Counted from the stretch's first letter, positions 9,901 through 20,467 are shown. The stretch: 64,000 bases of DNA from Chitinophaga oryzae (GCF_012516375.2 NZ_CP051204.2:5394001-5458000); one strand, 5' to 3'. The notes: generated from the letters alone by a model not told the origin. Translations and numbers: made by a program.

Positions 9901-12900
9901 CGCTCTTAACCACATTCAACCCTTGTTTGTTACTGATGGTTGTGTTTACAGAACTGGTAGCAGGTGTTCCACCAGGCAATGTAGCTGAAGCAGTATTGGT
10001 TATTACTCCTGAGGAAGAGGAAGCCACGATACCTGTAACCGTAATACTGATCTTGTTACCAGCACCCGCCTTTATATTTCCGGTTAAACTGATGTTGTTT
10101 CCTGTGCCACTATTCTGGCTCACACTGGTACCTGTACCTGTGGCTATAGCCGTCCATGTCACCTGTTGTATCTGGGAAGGCACGGCGTCAGTGATGCTGA
10201 CATTACCGGCATCGGAAGGCCCGTTATTAACAATATCGATCGTGTAGGTAACCGGCGCCCCTGCGAAAATCGTAGCCGGGCCGCTCTTGGTAATCTGTAA
10301 TGCTGCCTGGTTCACCACGTCGGTGTTTACCGGCGGTCCGGTAACGGTGGCGCCTCCATTTGGCGTAGCCGAAGCTGTGTTCACCAGCGTGCCACTGAAT
10401 GACGGGCTCACGGTACCGGTCACGCTGATCACAATCTTATTGCCTGTTCCGGCCGGCAGGTTGCCTGTAACATGAACCGTATTACCACTTCCGGTGCCAC
10501 CGGTCAGCACTGCTCCACTGCCAGCCGAAGTAGCTGTCCAGCTTACGTTCTGCACAGCAGCAGGCACCGCATCATCAATGCTCAGGTTCATGGCATCTGA
10601 AGGGCCATTATTGACCACGGTGATACTGTATGTTATCCGGTTTCCAGCTGCAATAGAAGCAGGACCGCTCTTAACTACCTGCAACCCGGTTTGCTTATTG
10701 ACAGTGGTAGATACCGTACTGGCAGCCGGGGTAGGGTCAATGACTCCTGCCGGCGGTACAGCGGTGGCTGTATTCGTCAATGTACCGGTAAACGCGGGAT
10801 CTACCATACCAGTCACTGTAACAACTACCTTACCTGTACCTGCTGGTATTCCGGCAGTAATATGGATGTTACTACCCGTGCCGGATGCCGTATTTACGGT
10901 GGCTCCGCCGGATACGGCAGCATTCCAGTTTACATTACTGATATTGGCCGGTACATTATCTGCAATAGTGGCGCCGGTAACATCAGCAGGACCGGCGTTC
11001 GTTACCTCAAATGTATAGCTGATCTGTTGTCCTGCATGGATATTTGCCGGACCTGTTTTGATGATATTCAGATCTGTTGACTTGTTGACAGATGTCGTAA
11101 ATGAACTTGTTTTAATGGAACCTGATGTAGCCGTTGCCGTATTTGTAATAGATGAACCAGCTGCCGGAGAGATGGTGCCGGTAATGGTAATCAATATCTG
11201 GCCCGGACCATCCGTAGTACCTTCGATCGCAGCCTGCAGATTAATATTATTACCACTTCCGCTTGTTGCACTTACAGTAGTACCGCCGTTACCGGTAGCA
11301 GTGGCTGTCCATGTCACATCAGTGATCACCGCCGGCACCAGATCTGTAATATTTACAGGTGTAATATTGGATGTGCCGTTGTTGCTGACAGTCACCCTAT
11401 ACACAATCTTGTCCCCCACATTAGCTTCTGCAGGGCCACTCTTACTGATCTGCAGTCCTGCATCTGTATTGATGTTGGTATTAATAGTGCTGGTATTGGT
11501 TCCCGGTACCGTTTCTGTAATACCTGCGGGTGGTGTTACGGTAGCTGTATTCCTGATGGTACCCGGCGTAGCGCCTGCATTTACAACGCCATTGATATTT
11601 ACCGTTATACTATTGCCGGTACCAGCCGGAATATTCCCTGTAACAGTCAGGTTATTACCGGAAAGATCAGTAGTAAGCACCTGGGCTGTACCATTCGCAG
11701 CAGCTGTAAACGTGATATTGGTTATCTGGGCTGGTATTGCATCCCGTATGACGGCTCCCGGCACATCTGAAGGGCCGTTATTGGTAATAAGCAGCTGGTA
11801 ACTGATTGGCTGACCGGCAGCCTTATCAGCCGGGCCTGCCTTAATAATAACCAGGTCAGCTTTCCTGTCTACGGCAGTAGTTACCGTGCTGATAGCAGGT
11901 GTTGGATCAGTGGCGCCCGGAGGTGGCGTCGCCGTAGCTGTATTTTTCAGCGTTGTCACTGTTGTAGCAGGATCTGATTTACCGTTTACAACGATAGTGA
12001 CATTATTTCCCGTGCCTGCCGGTATACTGGCGGTGATGTCCACATTACCGGTCCCGGCGGCAGCGCTCACAGAAGTACCGGCTCCCGCAGCGGTGGCTGT
12101 CCAGGTCACATTTTGCAAGCCTGGAGGAATTACATCAGCGATACGACAGCCAACAGCATTAGCCGGTCCTGCATTGTTGACCACAATGGTATAAGTCACA
12201 TGCTGACCGGCAGTCACCTGCTGGGGACCGCTTTTTACAATATTCAGGTCAGTGATGTTATTCACCTGCGTGGTAACGGTGCTAACAGAGGGTGTTTTGC
12301 CTGGTACTGCAGCAGTAGCGGTATTGGCAATTGATGCCGATGTATAGGCCGGATCAACGACAGCGCTTATGGTAAATGTAATTTTATTGGCAGCACCGGC
12401 AGGTATATTACCTGTTACTGCAATATTGCCATTTCCGGAAGCAGCGCTCACGGTAGTACCTGCCCCTGTAACAGCTGCTGTCCACGAAACCTGCTGTAAA
12501 CCGGCCGGTAGATTATCGCTGATGGCAACATTGCTGGCATTGGACGGCCCGCTGTTGGTAACGTCGAGTGTATATACAACAGGCTGTCCTGCTGAGATAG
12601 TAGCCGGTCCGCTCTTCACTATTGTCACATTGGGATCATTGGTCACCGTTGTTGTCCTGGAATCCGATACCGGTGTTTTACCGGTTATGCCGGCCGTTGC
12701 TGTATTGGTGAGCGTGCCGGAGAAAGACGAATCCACCGTACCATGAATAGTGATACTGATATTATTAGCTGCTCCCGCAGGAATATTGCCGGTGAGGTTG
12801 ATATTACCGGTGCCGGCAGCCGCGCTGACGCTGGTGCCTGTACCGTTGGCTGTTGCTGTCCAGCTGGCATACAACAGGTGCGAAGGAAGGATGTCTGTAA

Positions 12901-15900
12901 TGGCGACACCGGTAGCATTAGATGGTCCCGTGTTGGTCACCAGTAACTGATAAGTGATCTGCGTGCCGGCACTCGCCTTATCCGGCCCGGTTTTAACGAT
13001 CTGCAAAACAGGGTCGCTGGTGATCGTTGTAGTGACTGTATCACTTGATACTGTTGGTTTACCCGGAACTGTTATCAGCGAGAAGTTACGCAGCGCAGCT
13101 CCGGTATACGCCGGATCCACTTGTCCTTTAACAGTGATGGTTATACTATTTCCGGCGCCGGCGGGTATATTCCCGGTAATGTTAACATTGCCAGCACCAT
13201 TAACGGTATTTACGGTTGTACCTGTTCCCGCAGTAACAGTGCTCCACGTTGGATTCAGCACACCGGCAGGAATAGCATCCGTAATTGTTGCGCCAATGGC
13301 ATCCGATGGCCCATTGTTGGTGACGGTAATGGTATAAGTGATATTCTGCCCTGCGCTAAGCGTAAGCGGACCGCTCTTGGTGATCTGCACATCAGGATCG
13401 TTGGTAACGCTGGTAGTGACCTGAGTGGTAACCGGCGGTTTACCCGGAAGCGTTGCAGCAGCTTTATTAACAATACTACCGCTAAACGCAGGGTCCACTA
13501 CTCCTGTAACGGTAATGGTGATTTTATTGGCAGCGCCCGCCGGGATATTACCGGTAATATTCACATGCCCGCTACCGGACTGTGCACTGGATGTAGTACC
13601 GTTACCGCTGGTGGCAACCGTCCATACGGCTCCTGAAATACCCGATGGTATGGAGTCTGTAATCACCACTCCCAGGGCATCAGAGGGCCCGTTATTACCC
13701 ACAACAATCGTGTAGGTGATGTTATTACCTCCACTGACAGATAGTGGTCCGCTTTTACTGATTGTGACATCCGGCGTGTTAGTGACTACAGTGGTAACAG
13801 GCTGGCTGGGTACGGCAGGGCCACCCGGTTGTTCAGCAGTAGCTGTATTGGTGATGCTACCCGCAAAGGCCGGATCTATTTTACCACTCACCGTAATGGT
13901 GATACTATTTCCTGCGCCGCCGGCTACGTTACCGGTAACTGACAAGGTACCGTTGGTGATCGTTGCGCTGGCAATGCTGGCATTTCCGGACGCAGAGGAA
14001 GCGCTGACAACAGGATTCAGAATATGGCTATCCAGCACATCTGTTATTTGTACGCCTGTTGCATCGCTCGGACCTGCATTGGTCAGTTCCAATGTATAAG
14101 TGATGTTCTGTCCCGCACTGAGTGTGGCCGGGCCACTCTTTGCCAGTTGCAGTGAAGTCTTCCTGCCAACAACGGTAGTTACCGTATTGGACGGTTGCGA
14201 AGGTTTACCGGCAGGTGTCACGGTAGCAGTGTTGGTTAATGTGCCTGTAATGGCAGGATCCACTTTGCCTCTTACAACGATGGTGATCTTGTTTCCGGCG
14301 CCGGCAGGAATATTGGCTGTGACGCTCACATTACCTGACGTACCGGCGCTGCCGGCTGTTACGGCAGCTGCACCCGTTGCTGTGGCCGTCCACCGGGCTC
14401 CCTGTATCTGAGCCGGAATATTATCTGTTATTACTGCACCGACTGCATCAGAAGCGCCATTATTTATCACTTCTACCGTATACGTAATACTATCTCCGGC
14501 ATCAAGTGTTGCAGGACCATTCTTGGTGATGACCAATGCCGGATCATTGGTAATACTGGTAGTTACCTGGCTGGTTACAGGCGTACCACCGGCTGGTGTA
14601 GCACTTGCGGTGTTGGTAATAGTGCCGGCAGGTGTAGCGGCTGGTATTCTTCCCCTGATAACAATAGTAACTCCATTACCGCTGCCAGCAGGTAAGCTGG
14701 TCGTAATATTGATATTACCGGTGCCATTCAACGGGCTTCCGCCCGTAATGCTGGCAGAACCGGTAGCGGTGGCTGTCCAGCTCACGCCTGTCAGCGTTGC
14801 CGGAATGTTGTCCTGGATATTGGTATTCGGAGCATCACTTGGGCCGGCATTTGTTACCTGTATGGTATACACGATAGTATCGCCTGCAGATACGGTCCCA
14901 CTGGGCGGGCCGGTTTTCACAATATTAACACCTGTCTGGTTCGTAACAGTTGTACTCACCGTATTAGAGGGTATGGGCGTAGTGCTTCCGGGGGGCGTAA
15001 CACTTGCAGTATTTAAAATGGTGCCGGTAGCGGAAGATTTAATAGTGCCATTAACGGTAATAGTAATAGTATTTCCACTACCTGCAGGAAGATTACCTGT
15101 AAGGTTAATATCGCCACTTCCGCTGGCAGCGCTTACTGTGGCAGTTCCCTGTACGCTGGCTGACCAGGTAACGCCGGTGATCTGTGCAGAAATGGTGTCT
15201 CTCAATATTGCACCGATGGCATCAGACGGTCCGTTATTAACGTAGGTGATAGTATAGCTGATAGCCGTTCCTGCCGGAGCATCCGGCGTACCGGTTTTTG
15301 TTGCCTTAAGATTGAATTGCGGACTATAGGTGTCGGTATCAGTAACAGTATTATTAGCGGTGTTATTATCAGTATAACCGGCGGGCGGCGTAACAGTAGC
15401 TGTATTTGAAAGATTACCGGTAAATCCTGCCGGTACCGGTAATGTAAGCATATAAGTTATGCTTCCACCGGCAGGTATATTTACCAGTTGATTAATAGCG
15501 CCCGTACCATTGGGAGCCGGCACTGTTGCACCATTAAGCGTGCTTGCGCTCCACGTTGCCGTAGTGATGCCGGCAGGTAACGCGTCACTGACAGTTGCCC
15601 CGGTTACATCTGAAGAACCATTATTGCTCACAACGATTGTATACACCGCGTTTGTTCCCGGGGTATACGTAGCCGAACCATCTGTTTTGGAAATAACCAG
15701 ATCTGCAACACGGCTGATCAGGGTGGTATCCTTGGCTGTTGGCGGCGTTGGATCGGTGGCGCCCGGAGGTGGCGTAGCCGTAACGGTATTTATCAATGCG
15801 GTTCCGCTTACGCCCGCACCCACGGTACCGGCAATCGTCAGGGTGGCGCTTTGACCAGTGGCTAACGTCAATCCTGTCCAGGCTCCGGTCCCGCTGGTAT

Positions 15901-18900
15901 AGCTACCGGCAGATGGCGTATAGCCGGTGGCGGTAAATCCGGATGGTAAGTTATCCGTTACCGTTACAACATCGGCCGGTAACAATGTAGCAGGGCCATT
16001 ATTGGTCAGCGTAATCGTATAAGTCAGCGCCTGGCCGGCTACGGCTGGTTTTGGAGTCGCCGTTTTGGCCAGGTCCAGGTCCATAATACGGCTTACCAGT
16101 GTCGTGTCTTTCGCTGTTGGCGGCGTCGGATCTGTAGTACCGGTCGGCGGTACCAGCGTCACGCTGTTGATCAGGCTCGTGCCGGTATAACTATTGCTGA
16201 CCGTGCCGGTAATTGTCAGGGTAGCAGCGCCGCCAACCGTCAGCGACAAGCCGGTCCACGCGCCGGTGGCACTGTTATAGGTACCTGCGGACGGAGCGTA
16301 GTTGTTAGCCGTAAAACCAGATGGCAAATTATCTGTGAGCGTCAACGTATCGCCGGGCAGCATGCTGCTTGGGCCATTATTCGTTAGCGTAATGGTATAA
16401 GTCAGCGCCTGGCCAGCTACGGCTGGTTTTGGGCTGGCTGTCTTCGTCAGCCCGTAATCCATCACACGGTTGATCGTCGTCGTCTGACGGGCCGTATCAT
16501 TTAACAGGTTCGGATCAGGGATCGTTGGCGGGTTGGTGACGATAGCGGTATTATTCAGGCTATCGGCAGCATTGGCCGCTACGGTACCTGCAATAGTGAT
16601 AGTGGCGTTCTGGCCGGGCGTAAGGGTCAGGCCTGTCCAGATGCCATTGCCGCTGGTATAGGTGCCTGCAGAGGCAGTATAACCATTAGCCGTATAACCG
16701 GCAGGCAGGTTATCTGTCACAGTGATGCTATCCGATGCATTTATAGCAGACGGGCCGTTATTGGTAACAGTAAGCGTATAAGTCAGTGACTGACCGGCAA
16801 CAACCGGATTTGGATTAGCTGTTTTAGTGATCGACAAATCATAGGCCGATTGTATGATCAGGCTATAGTCTTCCACTTCCCCATCCATTGCAGCACCAAA
16901 AGTACTTGTTGCCGTCAGCGGATCGGTGGTCAAACGGAAACGCGCATAGGTAATCCCTCCTGAAATGCCTGCTCCTGTGATTAAGGTATTAACATTAGTC
17001 CAGGTAAGCGTCGCAGTGGTCCCGTTATTGGCGACTGTAGCACCGGTTGCTTCTTCCGGATCAAAAGTACCGTTACGGTTAAAGTCGATCCAGCCTTCCA
17101 GATTAGCGTCCGTACCGGTAGTATTGGTAACAGGCAAAGTAAGTGTATAAGTGGTGGTCGCGGCTGTAAGCACAGGTAATGGTGCGGTCAGGCCATCGTC
17201 ATTCGGATCACCGTTGGGTACATTCGCGTCAGCGCCGGCGGCCACCGCAAGCGCTTCTGGTTTGCCTGCAAGGGTAGCCCCTATTTTCAATCCGGGATTA
17301 ACAAGATGCACTGGTCCATCAGATGCTGATAAAGTACCGTAACTATCCGGCGCATCTCCCAAATCAGCATTCGCTACGGCTACTACGCCATTAAATTCCG
17401 AGGTATTGTTTCCGGCATCGGTGGCTGTTGCCGTCAACAAACTACCCTGTGCCACCCCACTAAGGGCCGGCAATGGAATAGTAAACTGAAACCGGTTAGC
17501 GGTATGGGTTCCCGTTATACCGGTCCCATCGTCCATATACGTGCCGGTAGCGGCGTCCTGGTCTGTAATACCTGCTACCGTTCCTCCTTCCTTAAATGTG
17601 GCCAGGTACCTGCGGCCCTCACCAAATCCCAGGAGGTTGGTAAATGCAGCTGGCAGCGGATTAGGGCTTAAGGAAGGCACAGGAGCAAAGCTGGCATCCC
17701 TGTCGGCCAGAAACAGCTCAATAGTGGCCCCCGGGACGGAATAACCTTTTATGACCAGGTTATTGCCTATAATTGCCGCGCCGGTAACAACCGGGAAATT
17801 GAGTAATGCATTAGGACCGGAAGTCGAGCTTCCATTAGGGGTAACAATATCCGGCGCACTGCCTGCAGGCCGCAAATCAATTCCCAGACCTTCATTGGCA
17901 TAAGTACTGTTCTCTGTAATCTTATTGCCCAAAGCGGCAGCACTGCCTCCTATTGCGATACCGGAGGCTCCTGCAGCGGTAACAATATTCCTGGTAATAA
18001 CACTGTTCGTGGTATTATTGAACTGAATATTATCTCTTTCCGCTGCAATCGTACCTGCTGCTCCATTTCCGGAAAAAGTATTGTTGGTTACTGTAGTACC
18101 GCTTCCTATAGCCACTTTCAGCCCTTCATTCAGATTGTTTTGCACACTGTTTCCGGTAATACCGAGGCCCTGAAGGTCCGTTGATACCGTTCCGCTGGTC
18201 ATTTCAATACCGATGCCGGAAGGTTGCACCGAAGTCGGCGCTCCGTTTCCGTTATTCAGTATTTCATTACCTGAAATAGTCAGGCCATTGATCGCTGCAC
18301 TTTGCCGGACGCCTGCAAAGTCGGCACGAATAATATAGTTATTGGTGACACCGGCATTTCCGCTAATAGAAATATTGGAGCCCGGATTGCTTCCGGCGGC
18401 TTCTGTATTGGTTGAAACAGCTGCGCCTCCGATAATATTCTCCGTGATCAGGTTATTATTACCGGTACTAAGAATATTGGCTCCTGCACTGGTATTGTTA
18501 CCAAACCGGCTGATAGCGATATTTCGGACAATCTCATTATTGCCGCTCAAATTCAACCCGCTTGCAGCGGTACCAGCGGCGCCATTCCAACGTATTTCCA
18601 CCTCTGGCCGCTGTACTCCGGGCAACGATAGCTGGTCAACTCCCACTTTAGTCCCCGGGTTACCAGCCACCCCTGATTGTGTGTTGCCAATATTGGCTGT
18701 TTGGGTACGGCCGTCAATACTGGTGTTAGCATCTGTAACGGCAGGTAATAAAGTGGTAAGATTAATAATGGCAGTAGCGCCACCTCCGGCAGCGGTTAAC
18801 TGATCAGGTTTGTTAATCCCGGGGTGCGCGTTACCGTCCGGAATCATGAAAATACTGGTTTCCACACCGGGCGCAGGCGCAAAGATACTGTTAGCCGCCT

Positions 18901-20467
18901 GGCTCAACCCCGTATTGGTTAATATATTGCTGTTACTAATAAATTGCTGTAATGAACCCTGCCCTGTATTATTAGTATTAACGATCGTGGAGAAGTTAAA
19001 CCCAAAGTCAATTCCGGTGATACTGGCAGTCTCAATGGCAGCCTGCGATACAGATTGTGCCGCCCCGCTTACGCTCCCACTCAATACAAAAGTACTTGTA
19101 TTCAAAGCAGTAGTACCGATTGTACCTGTACCCGGATCTGCTGTAGCCGGGCTTCTACCTCCCACTTCATCCACCACATTATTCAGGGTAGATGCCACCA
19201 CCCTTTCAGCCCTGAATGTTTGTACGCCCAATTCTGTTCCGTTACTGCCTGGCCGCGTAGACTTCACCGTACTATTTACAACTCTGATGTAAAAAACACC
19301 ATTTCCGCTTACACCTATGGCATAGGTACCATCAGCCTGCGTGTTGGTAAAATTCTCCAGGTTACCCGCAGCGTTATACACTTCCACCCTGGCATTAGGA
19401 ATCCCGGCGGTCCCTCCGGTACCAAATGTCCTGCCTGCACCACCCCCATAGTTAACGTCTTCGAATACACGCCCGGAGATCTTAAATGAATTGGAGCCAA
19501 GGTCTCCATATTGAAGAGGAATTGGTCCACTCAACACAGTAACAGATGAGGCCGGAATGCTACTATTACCGGACCATGCATTGGTCCCGGAAAATTCGCT
19601 GGCATTTATTCTTACTATATAAGTGGCAGTACTGCCTGAAATCGGGGAACTGGTAATTACATTACCCTGCAAATCAAATCCTATCCCGGCTAAATTATAG
19701 TAGGTTGCAGGAGCAATCACCGGCACCGATTTATACCCCAATATACTACCATTGGCAGGCGAAATCTCCCAAATAGAAGGTATGTTGCTGGTAGTTGTTC
19801 CACTTACAAATAATCTACCGGCGGGGCTGAAGTCAATATCCCCCCCTCCCACCGGAAGGTCAGTAACACTGGAAGGAGCAGGTATGATACTGGTTGAAAC
19901 CACTGCCGCCGTTGCTTTATCGAGGTTAACCATGTAAGGCCGGCCGGGCAGGTTATTTGCATTCGCAGGACTATAGTTTGCAATTGTGAAAAGCGAGCCG
20001 GATGTAGTAAAGGCCAGCTTTCCGAACACCAGGTTTCTTGCTGCGTTGTTTGCATCGATAAATGTAGCATTAAGAGTGCCCACCGTTGAAAGCGTTCCTC
20101 CCGTAGCCGGCGGCGGATTAGGTACGAACTTCAGCAACCTGGCACCGGCTACCTGGCTGTCTGTAAAGTAGATGTCTCCATTCAGATCTACTGCCAATGC
20201 CGTGGCTGAAGTGATGGTGCCCGGAGCGAAGGTATAAATAAACGTAAGGGCTCCGGTAGCATTGTCTATACGTACAATATTCGTAGTACTATAGGAATAA
20301 GAAACACCATACCCCTGCGCATATACGCTTTGCGCACTACTGATACAGAACAGTATTATCCCCGATAGAATTACCAGGTATCCCGATATTTTCTTCTTAC
20401 AATCTTGCCACATATGACAAGCACGATAATAGACATAAGGGTTCCTAAGCGTAGAACTTTTACTCAT
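6983..20467 (-). CDS. giant T9SS-secreted surface protein with about 25 DUF11 repeats (SprB-like)
   Basis: A 4494-residue secreted protein. Order of domains: signal peptide/anchor (hydrophobic stretch at about 29-50, ending VYAQ); beta-propeller-like region (50-330); an SdrD/CNA-B-like domain beginning ISGRVFEDVNYGG (about 330-430); a parallel beta-helix with N-x-I/N-x-F repeats (about 495-875); a GEVED domain beginning DLGDAPDSYG (about 1033-1203); then 25 DUF11 repeats of about 128 residues (about 1204-4408), most starting as I-x-K-S/T-G-P...AG...I-T-Y-T...V-T-N-N/A-G-P-S-D/N-A; and a CHU_C gliding-associated C-terminal domain (4409-4494: FIPNVITPNGDG; YNRWG; WDG; GTYYYIL; Y-K-G-W-I-E-L-L-R). 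CHU_C is the type B T9SS sorting domain. It should be exported through T9SS and form a long fibre on the cell surface, for adhesion or gliding (inference). First gene of an operon with a SprF-like partner and a PD40 protein. The opposite strand shows long open frames that are only composition shadows of the repeats. Confidence 0.93.
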   Translation of the reverse strand: MSKSSTLRNPYVYYRACHMWQDCKKKISGYLVILSGIILFCISSAQSVYAQGYGVSYSYSTTNIVRIDNATGALTFIYTFAPGTITSATALAVDLNGDIYFTDSQVAGARLLKFVPNPPPATGGTLSTVGTLNATFIDANNAARNLVFGKLAFTTSGSLFTIANYSPANANNLPGRPYMVNLDKATAAVVSTSIIPAPSSVTDLPVGGGDIDFSPAGRLFVSGTTTSNIPSIWEISPANGSILGYKSVPVIAPATYYNLAGIGFDLQGNVITSSPISGSTATYIVRINASEFSGTNAWSGNSSIPASSVTVLSGPIPLQYGDLGSNSFKISGRVFEDVNYGGGAGRTFGTGGTAGIPNARVEVYNAAGNLENFTNTQADGTYAIGVSGNGVFYIRVVNSTVKSTRPGSNGTELGVQTFRAERVVASTLNNVVDEVGGRSPATADPGTGTIGTTALNTSTFVLSGSVSGAAQSVSQAAIETASITGIDFGFNFSTIVNTNNTGQGSLQQFISNSNILTNTGLSQAANSIFAPAPGVETSIFMIPDGNAHPGINKPDQLTAAGGGATAIINLTTLLPAVTDANTSIDGRTQTANIGNTQSGVAGNPGTKVGVDQLSLPGVQRPEVEIRWNGAAGTAASGLNLSGNNEIVRNIAISRFGNNTSAGANILSTGNNNLITENIIGGAAVSTNTEAAGSNPGSNISISGNAGVTNNYIIRADFAGVRQSAAINGLTISGNEILNNGNGAPTSVQPSGIGIEMTSGTVSTDLQGLGITGNSVQNNLNEGLKVAIGSGTTVTNNTFSGNGAAGTIAAERDNIQFNNTTNSVITRNIVTAAGASGIAIGGSAAALGNKITENSTYANEGLGIDLRPAGSAPDIVTPNGSSTSGPNALLNFPVVTGAAIIGNNLVIKGYSVPGATIELFLADRDASFAPVPSLSPNPLPAAFTNLLGFGEGRRYLATFKEGGTVAGITDQDAATGTYMDDGTGITGTHTANRFQFTIPLPALSGVAQGSLLTATATDAGNNTSEFNGVVAVANADLGDAPDSYGTLSASDGPVHLVNPGLKIGATLAGKPEALAVAAGADANVPNGDPNDDGLTAPLPVLTAATTTYTLTLPVTNTTGTDANLEGWIDFNRNGTFDPEEATGATVANNGTTATLTWTNVNTLITGAGISGGITYARFRLTTDPLTATSTFGAAMDGEVEDYSLIIQSAYDLSITKTANPNPVVAGQSLTYTLTVTNNGPSAINASDSITVTDNLPAGYTANGYTASAGTYTSGNGIWTGLTLTPGQNATITIAGTVAANAADSLNNTAIVTNPPTIPDPNLLNDTARQTTTINRVMDYGLTKTASPKPAVAGQALTYTITLTNNGPSSMLPGDTLTLTDNLPSGFTANNYAPSAGTYNSATGAWTGLSLTVGGAATLTITGTVSNSYTGTSLINSVTLVPPTGTTDPTPPTAKDTTLVSRIMDLDLAKTATPKPAVAGQALTYTITLTNNGPATLLPADVVTVTDNLPSGFTATGYTPSAGSYTSGTGAWTGLTLATGQSATLTIAGTVGAGVSGTALINTVTATPPPGATDPTPPTAKDTTLISRVADLVISKTDGSATYTPGTNAVYTIVVSNNGSSDVTGATVSDALPAGITTATWSASTLNGATVPAPNGTGAINQLVNIPAGGSITYMLTLPVPAGFTGNLSNTATVTPPAGYTDNNTANNTVTDTDTYSPQFNLKATKTGTPDAPAGTAISYTITYVNNGPSDAIGAILRDTISAQITGVTWSASVQGTATVSAASGSGDINLTGNLPAGSGNTITITVNGTIKSSATGTILNTASVTPPGSTTPIPSNTVSTTVTNQTGVNIVKTGPPSGTVSAGDTIVYTIQVTNAGPSDAPNTNIQDNIPATLTGVSWTATATGSASITGGSPLNGTGNINITTSLPAGSGNGVTIVIRGRIPAATPAGTITNTASATPAGGTPVTSQVTTSITNDPALVITKNGPATLDAGDSITYTVEVINNGASDAVGAVITDNIPAQIQGARWTATATGAAAVTAGSAGTSGNVSVTANIPAGAGNKITIVVRGKVDPAITGTLTNTATVTPAGKPSQPSNTVTTVVGRKTSLQLAKSGPATLSAGQNITYTLELTNAGPSDATGVQITDVLDSHILNPVVSASSASGNASIASATITNGTLSVTGNVAGGAGNSITITVSGKIDPAFAGSITNTATAEQPGGPAVPSQPVTTVVTNTPDVTISKSGPLSVSGGNNITYTIVVGNNGPSDALGVVITDSIPSGISGAVWTVATSGNGTTSSAQSGSGHVNITGNIPAGAANKITITVTGVVDPAFSGSIVNKAAATLPGKPPVTTQVTTSVTNDPDVQITKSGPLTLSAGQNITYTITVTNNGPSDAIGATITDAIPAGVLNPTWSTVTAGTGTTVNTVNGAGNVNITGNIPAGAGNSITITVKGQVDPAYTGAALRNFSLITVPGKPTVSSDTVTTTITSDPVLQIVKTGPDKASAGTQITYQLLVTNTGPSNATGVAITDILPSHLLYASWTATANGTGTSVSAAAGTGNINLTGNIPAGAANNISITIHGTVDSSFSGTLTNTATAGITGKTPVSDSRTTTVTNDPNVTIVKSGPATISAGQPVVYTLDVTNSGPSNASNVAISDNLPAGLQQVSWTAAVTGAGTTVSAASGNGNIAVTGNIPAGAANKITFTISAVVDPAYTSASIANTATAAVPGKTPSVSTVTTQVNNITDLNIVKSGPQQVTAGQHVTYTIVVNNAGPANAVGCRIADVIPPGLQNVTWTATAAGAGTSVSAAAGTGNVDITASIPAGTGNNVTIVVNGKSDPATTVTTLKNTATATPPPGATDPTPAISTVTTAVDRKADLVIIKAGPADKAAGQPISYQLLITNNGPSDVPGAVIRDAIPAQITNITFTAAANGTAQVLTTDLSGNNLTVTGNIPAGTGNSITVNINGVVNAGATPGTIRNTATVTPPAGITETVPGTNTSTINTNINTDAGLQISKSGPAEANVGDKIVYRVTVSNNGTSNITPVNITDLVPAVITDVTWTATATGNGGTTVSATSGSGNNINLQAAIEGTTDGPGQILITITGTISPAAGSSITNTATATSGSIKTSSFTTSVNKSTDLNIIKTGPANIHAGQQISYTFEVTNAGPADVTGATIADNVPANISNVNWNAAVSGGATVNTASGTGSNIHITAGIPAGTGKVVVTVTGMVDPAFTGTLTNTATAVPPAGVIDPTPAASTVSTTVNKQTGLQVVKSGPASIAAGNRITYSITVVNNGPSDAMNLSIDDAVPAAVQNVSWTATSAGSGAVLTGGTGSGNTVHVTGNLPAGTGNKIVISVTGTVSPSFSGTLVNTASATPNGGATVTGPPVNTDVVNQAALQITKSGPATIFAGAPVTYTIDIVNNGPSDAGNVSITDAVPSQIQQVTWTAIATGTGTSVSQNSGTGNNISLTGNIKAGAGNKISITVTGIVASSSSGVITNTASATLPGGTPATSSVNTTISNKQGLNVVKSGPSGVIAGQAIVYTVVVTNAGPSDAINTSITDLVPPQVQKVTWTAAATGTNTVITGSNSGSGNNIQLHANIPAGAGNEITITINGVVDPTFTGVITNTAAAVPPGGTPVNSVPVVTQVTRRPGLHITKAAPSAAQAGDAITYVVTVTNTGPSDATGAVITDNVPAGINGVTWTATATGNATVTAGAAGSGTAVAVTGNIAAGAGNEIVVTIHGKLDPNFSGKVKNAAKVSAPGSPEITSDTTVTNVQRKANVLIAKSGPAQLAAGGDISYTIEVTNNGPSDLDTLIVTDVVPSLITVKSWQAVRVSGNVIFTGPANGTGNNISIQAAATSGSHLRITIAGTLQQTTATTVTNTAYVKVPSTVVTTTPDSSKVITKIVQQPGVTLQKTGPAVAGTGDQVIYRITAGNIGPSDASAVVITDSVPAALKNVTWSTSVVGNGNVIAGSSGAGNNISVTANIGAGAGNRILITVTGTVPAGYGGQLVNTATANVPGQPAVVTPPVITTVSKVADLQVAKTGPATVVQGSAISYVVTITNAGPSGVSGATFSDAVPVGVTGVTATVQSQSNGAAGTVVSASGNNVTGTIAVLPANGSVRILISGTAATIGTLRNTATVTPPSGVTDNVPDNNTTPPVITTVVAKAPLHIIKTVTPGPYKAGDKVTYTLTVSNAGAVTVKDVVVTDVLAGDNLPTPVFGKPGLGTVNYNAASHTATWSIDSLTGGQSTSLTYDVVLLDQGAISNTAIVTGPPATSVPDTAKVDINPVRLADLVINKAVVTPQPYVVAKRIGYKIEVSNRGPNAATGVVVTDVLPVALGVPVDITVTKGAAHYDPARRSIIWTIGDVSTTDALTMTYTVQIISGGSIRNAATIKGNEDDPAPGSNTSVVTITASDEIFIPNVITPNGDGKNDRFVVQGLGKYPGSGLFIYNRWGNMVHQSKDYDNKWDGNGLNEGTYYYILKLRAPEGERVYKGWIELLR
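7250..16860 (-). repeat. tandem DUF11-coding repeats, about 25 units of roughly 385 bp
   Basis: The coding DNA of the DUF11 array is a tandem repeat with a period near 385 bases. Units are diverged: the first three (MDLDLAKTATPKPAVAGQ type) resemble each other most, the central block is a family with the S-G-P-A start, and the last two (about 7250-8000) are atypical and lack the S-G-P start. The similarity makes the region prone to unequal recombination and to assembly collapse, so the repeat number in this window may differ from that in the cell. Confidence 0.85.

Noticed and set aside
7250..16860. CRISPR or insertion-sequence array from the 385-bp period
   Set aside because: The period is fully explained by coding DUF11 domains in one open frame.
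7140..20171. Many long plus-strand open frames opposite the giant gene, some above 300 codons
   Set aside because: They are alanine/valine/proline-rich shadows of the repeats and follow the repeat period; none has a start signal or domain.
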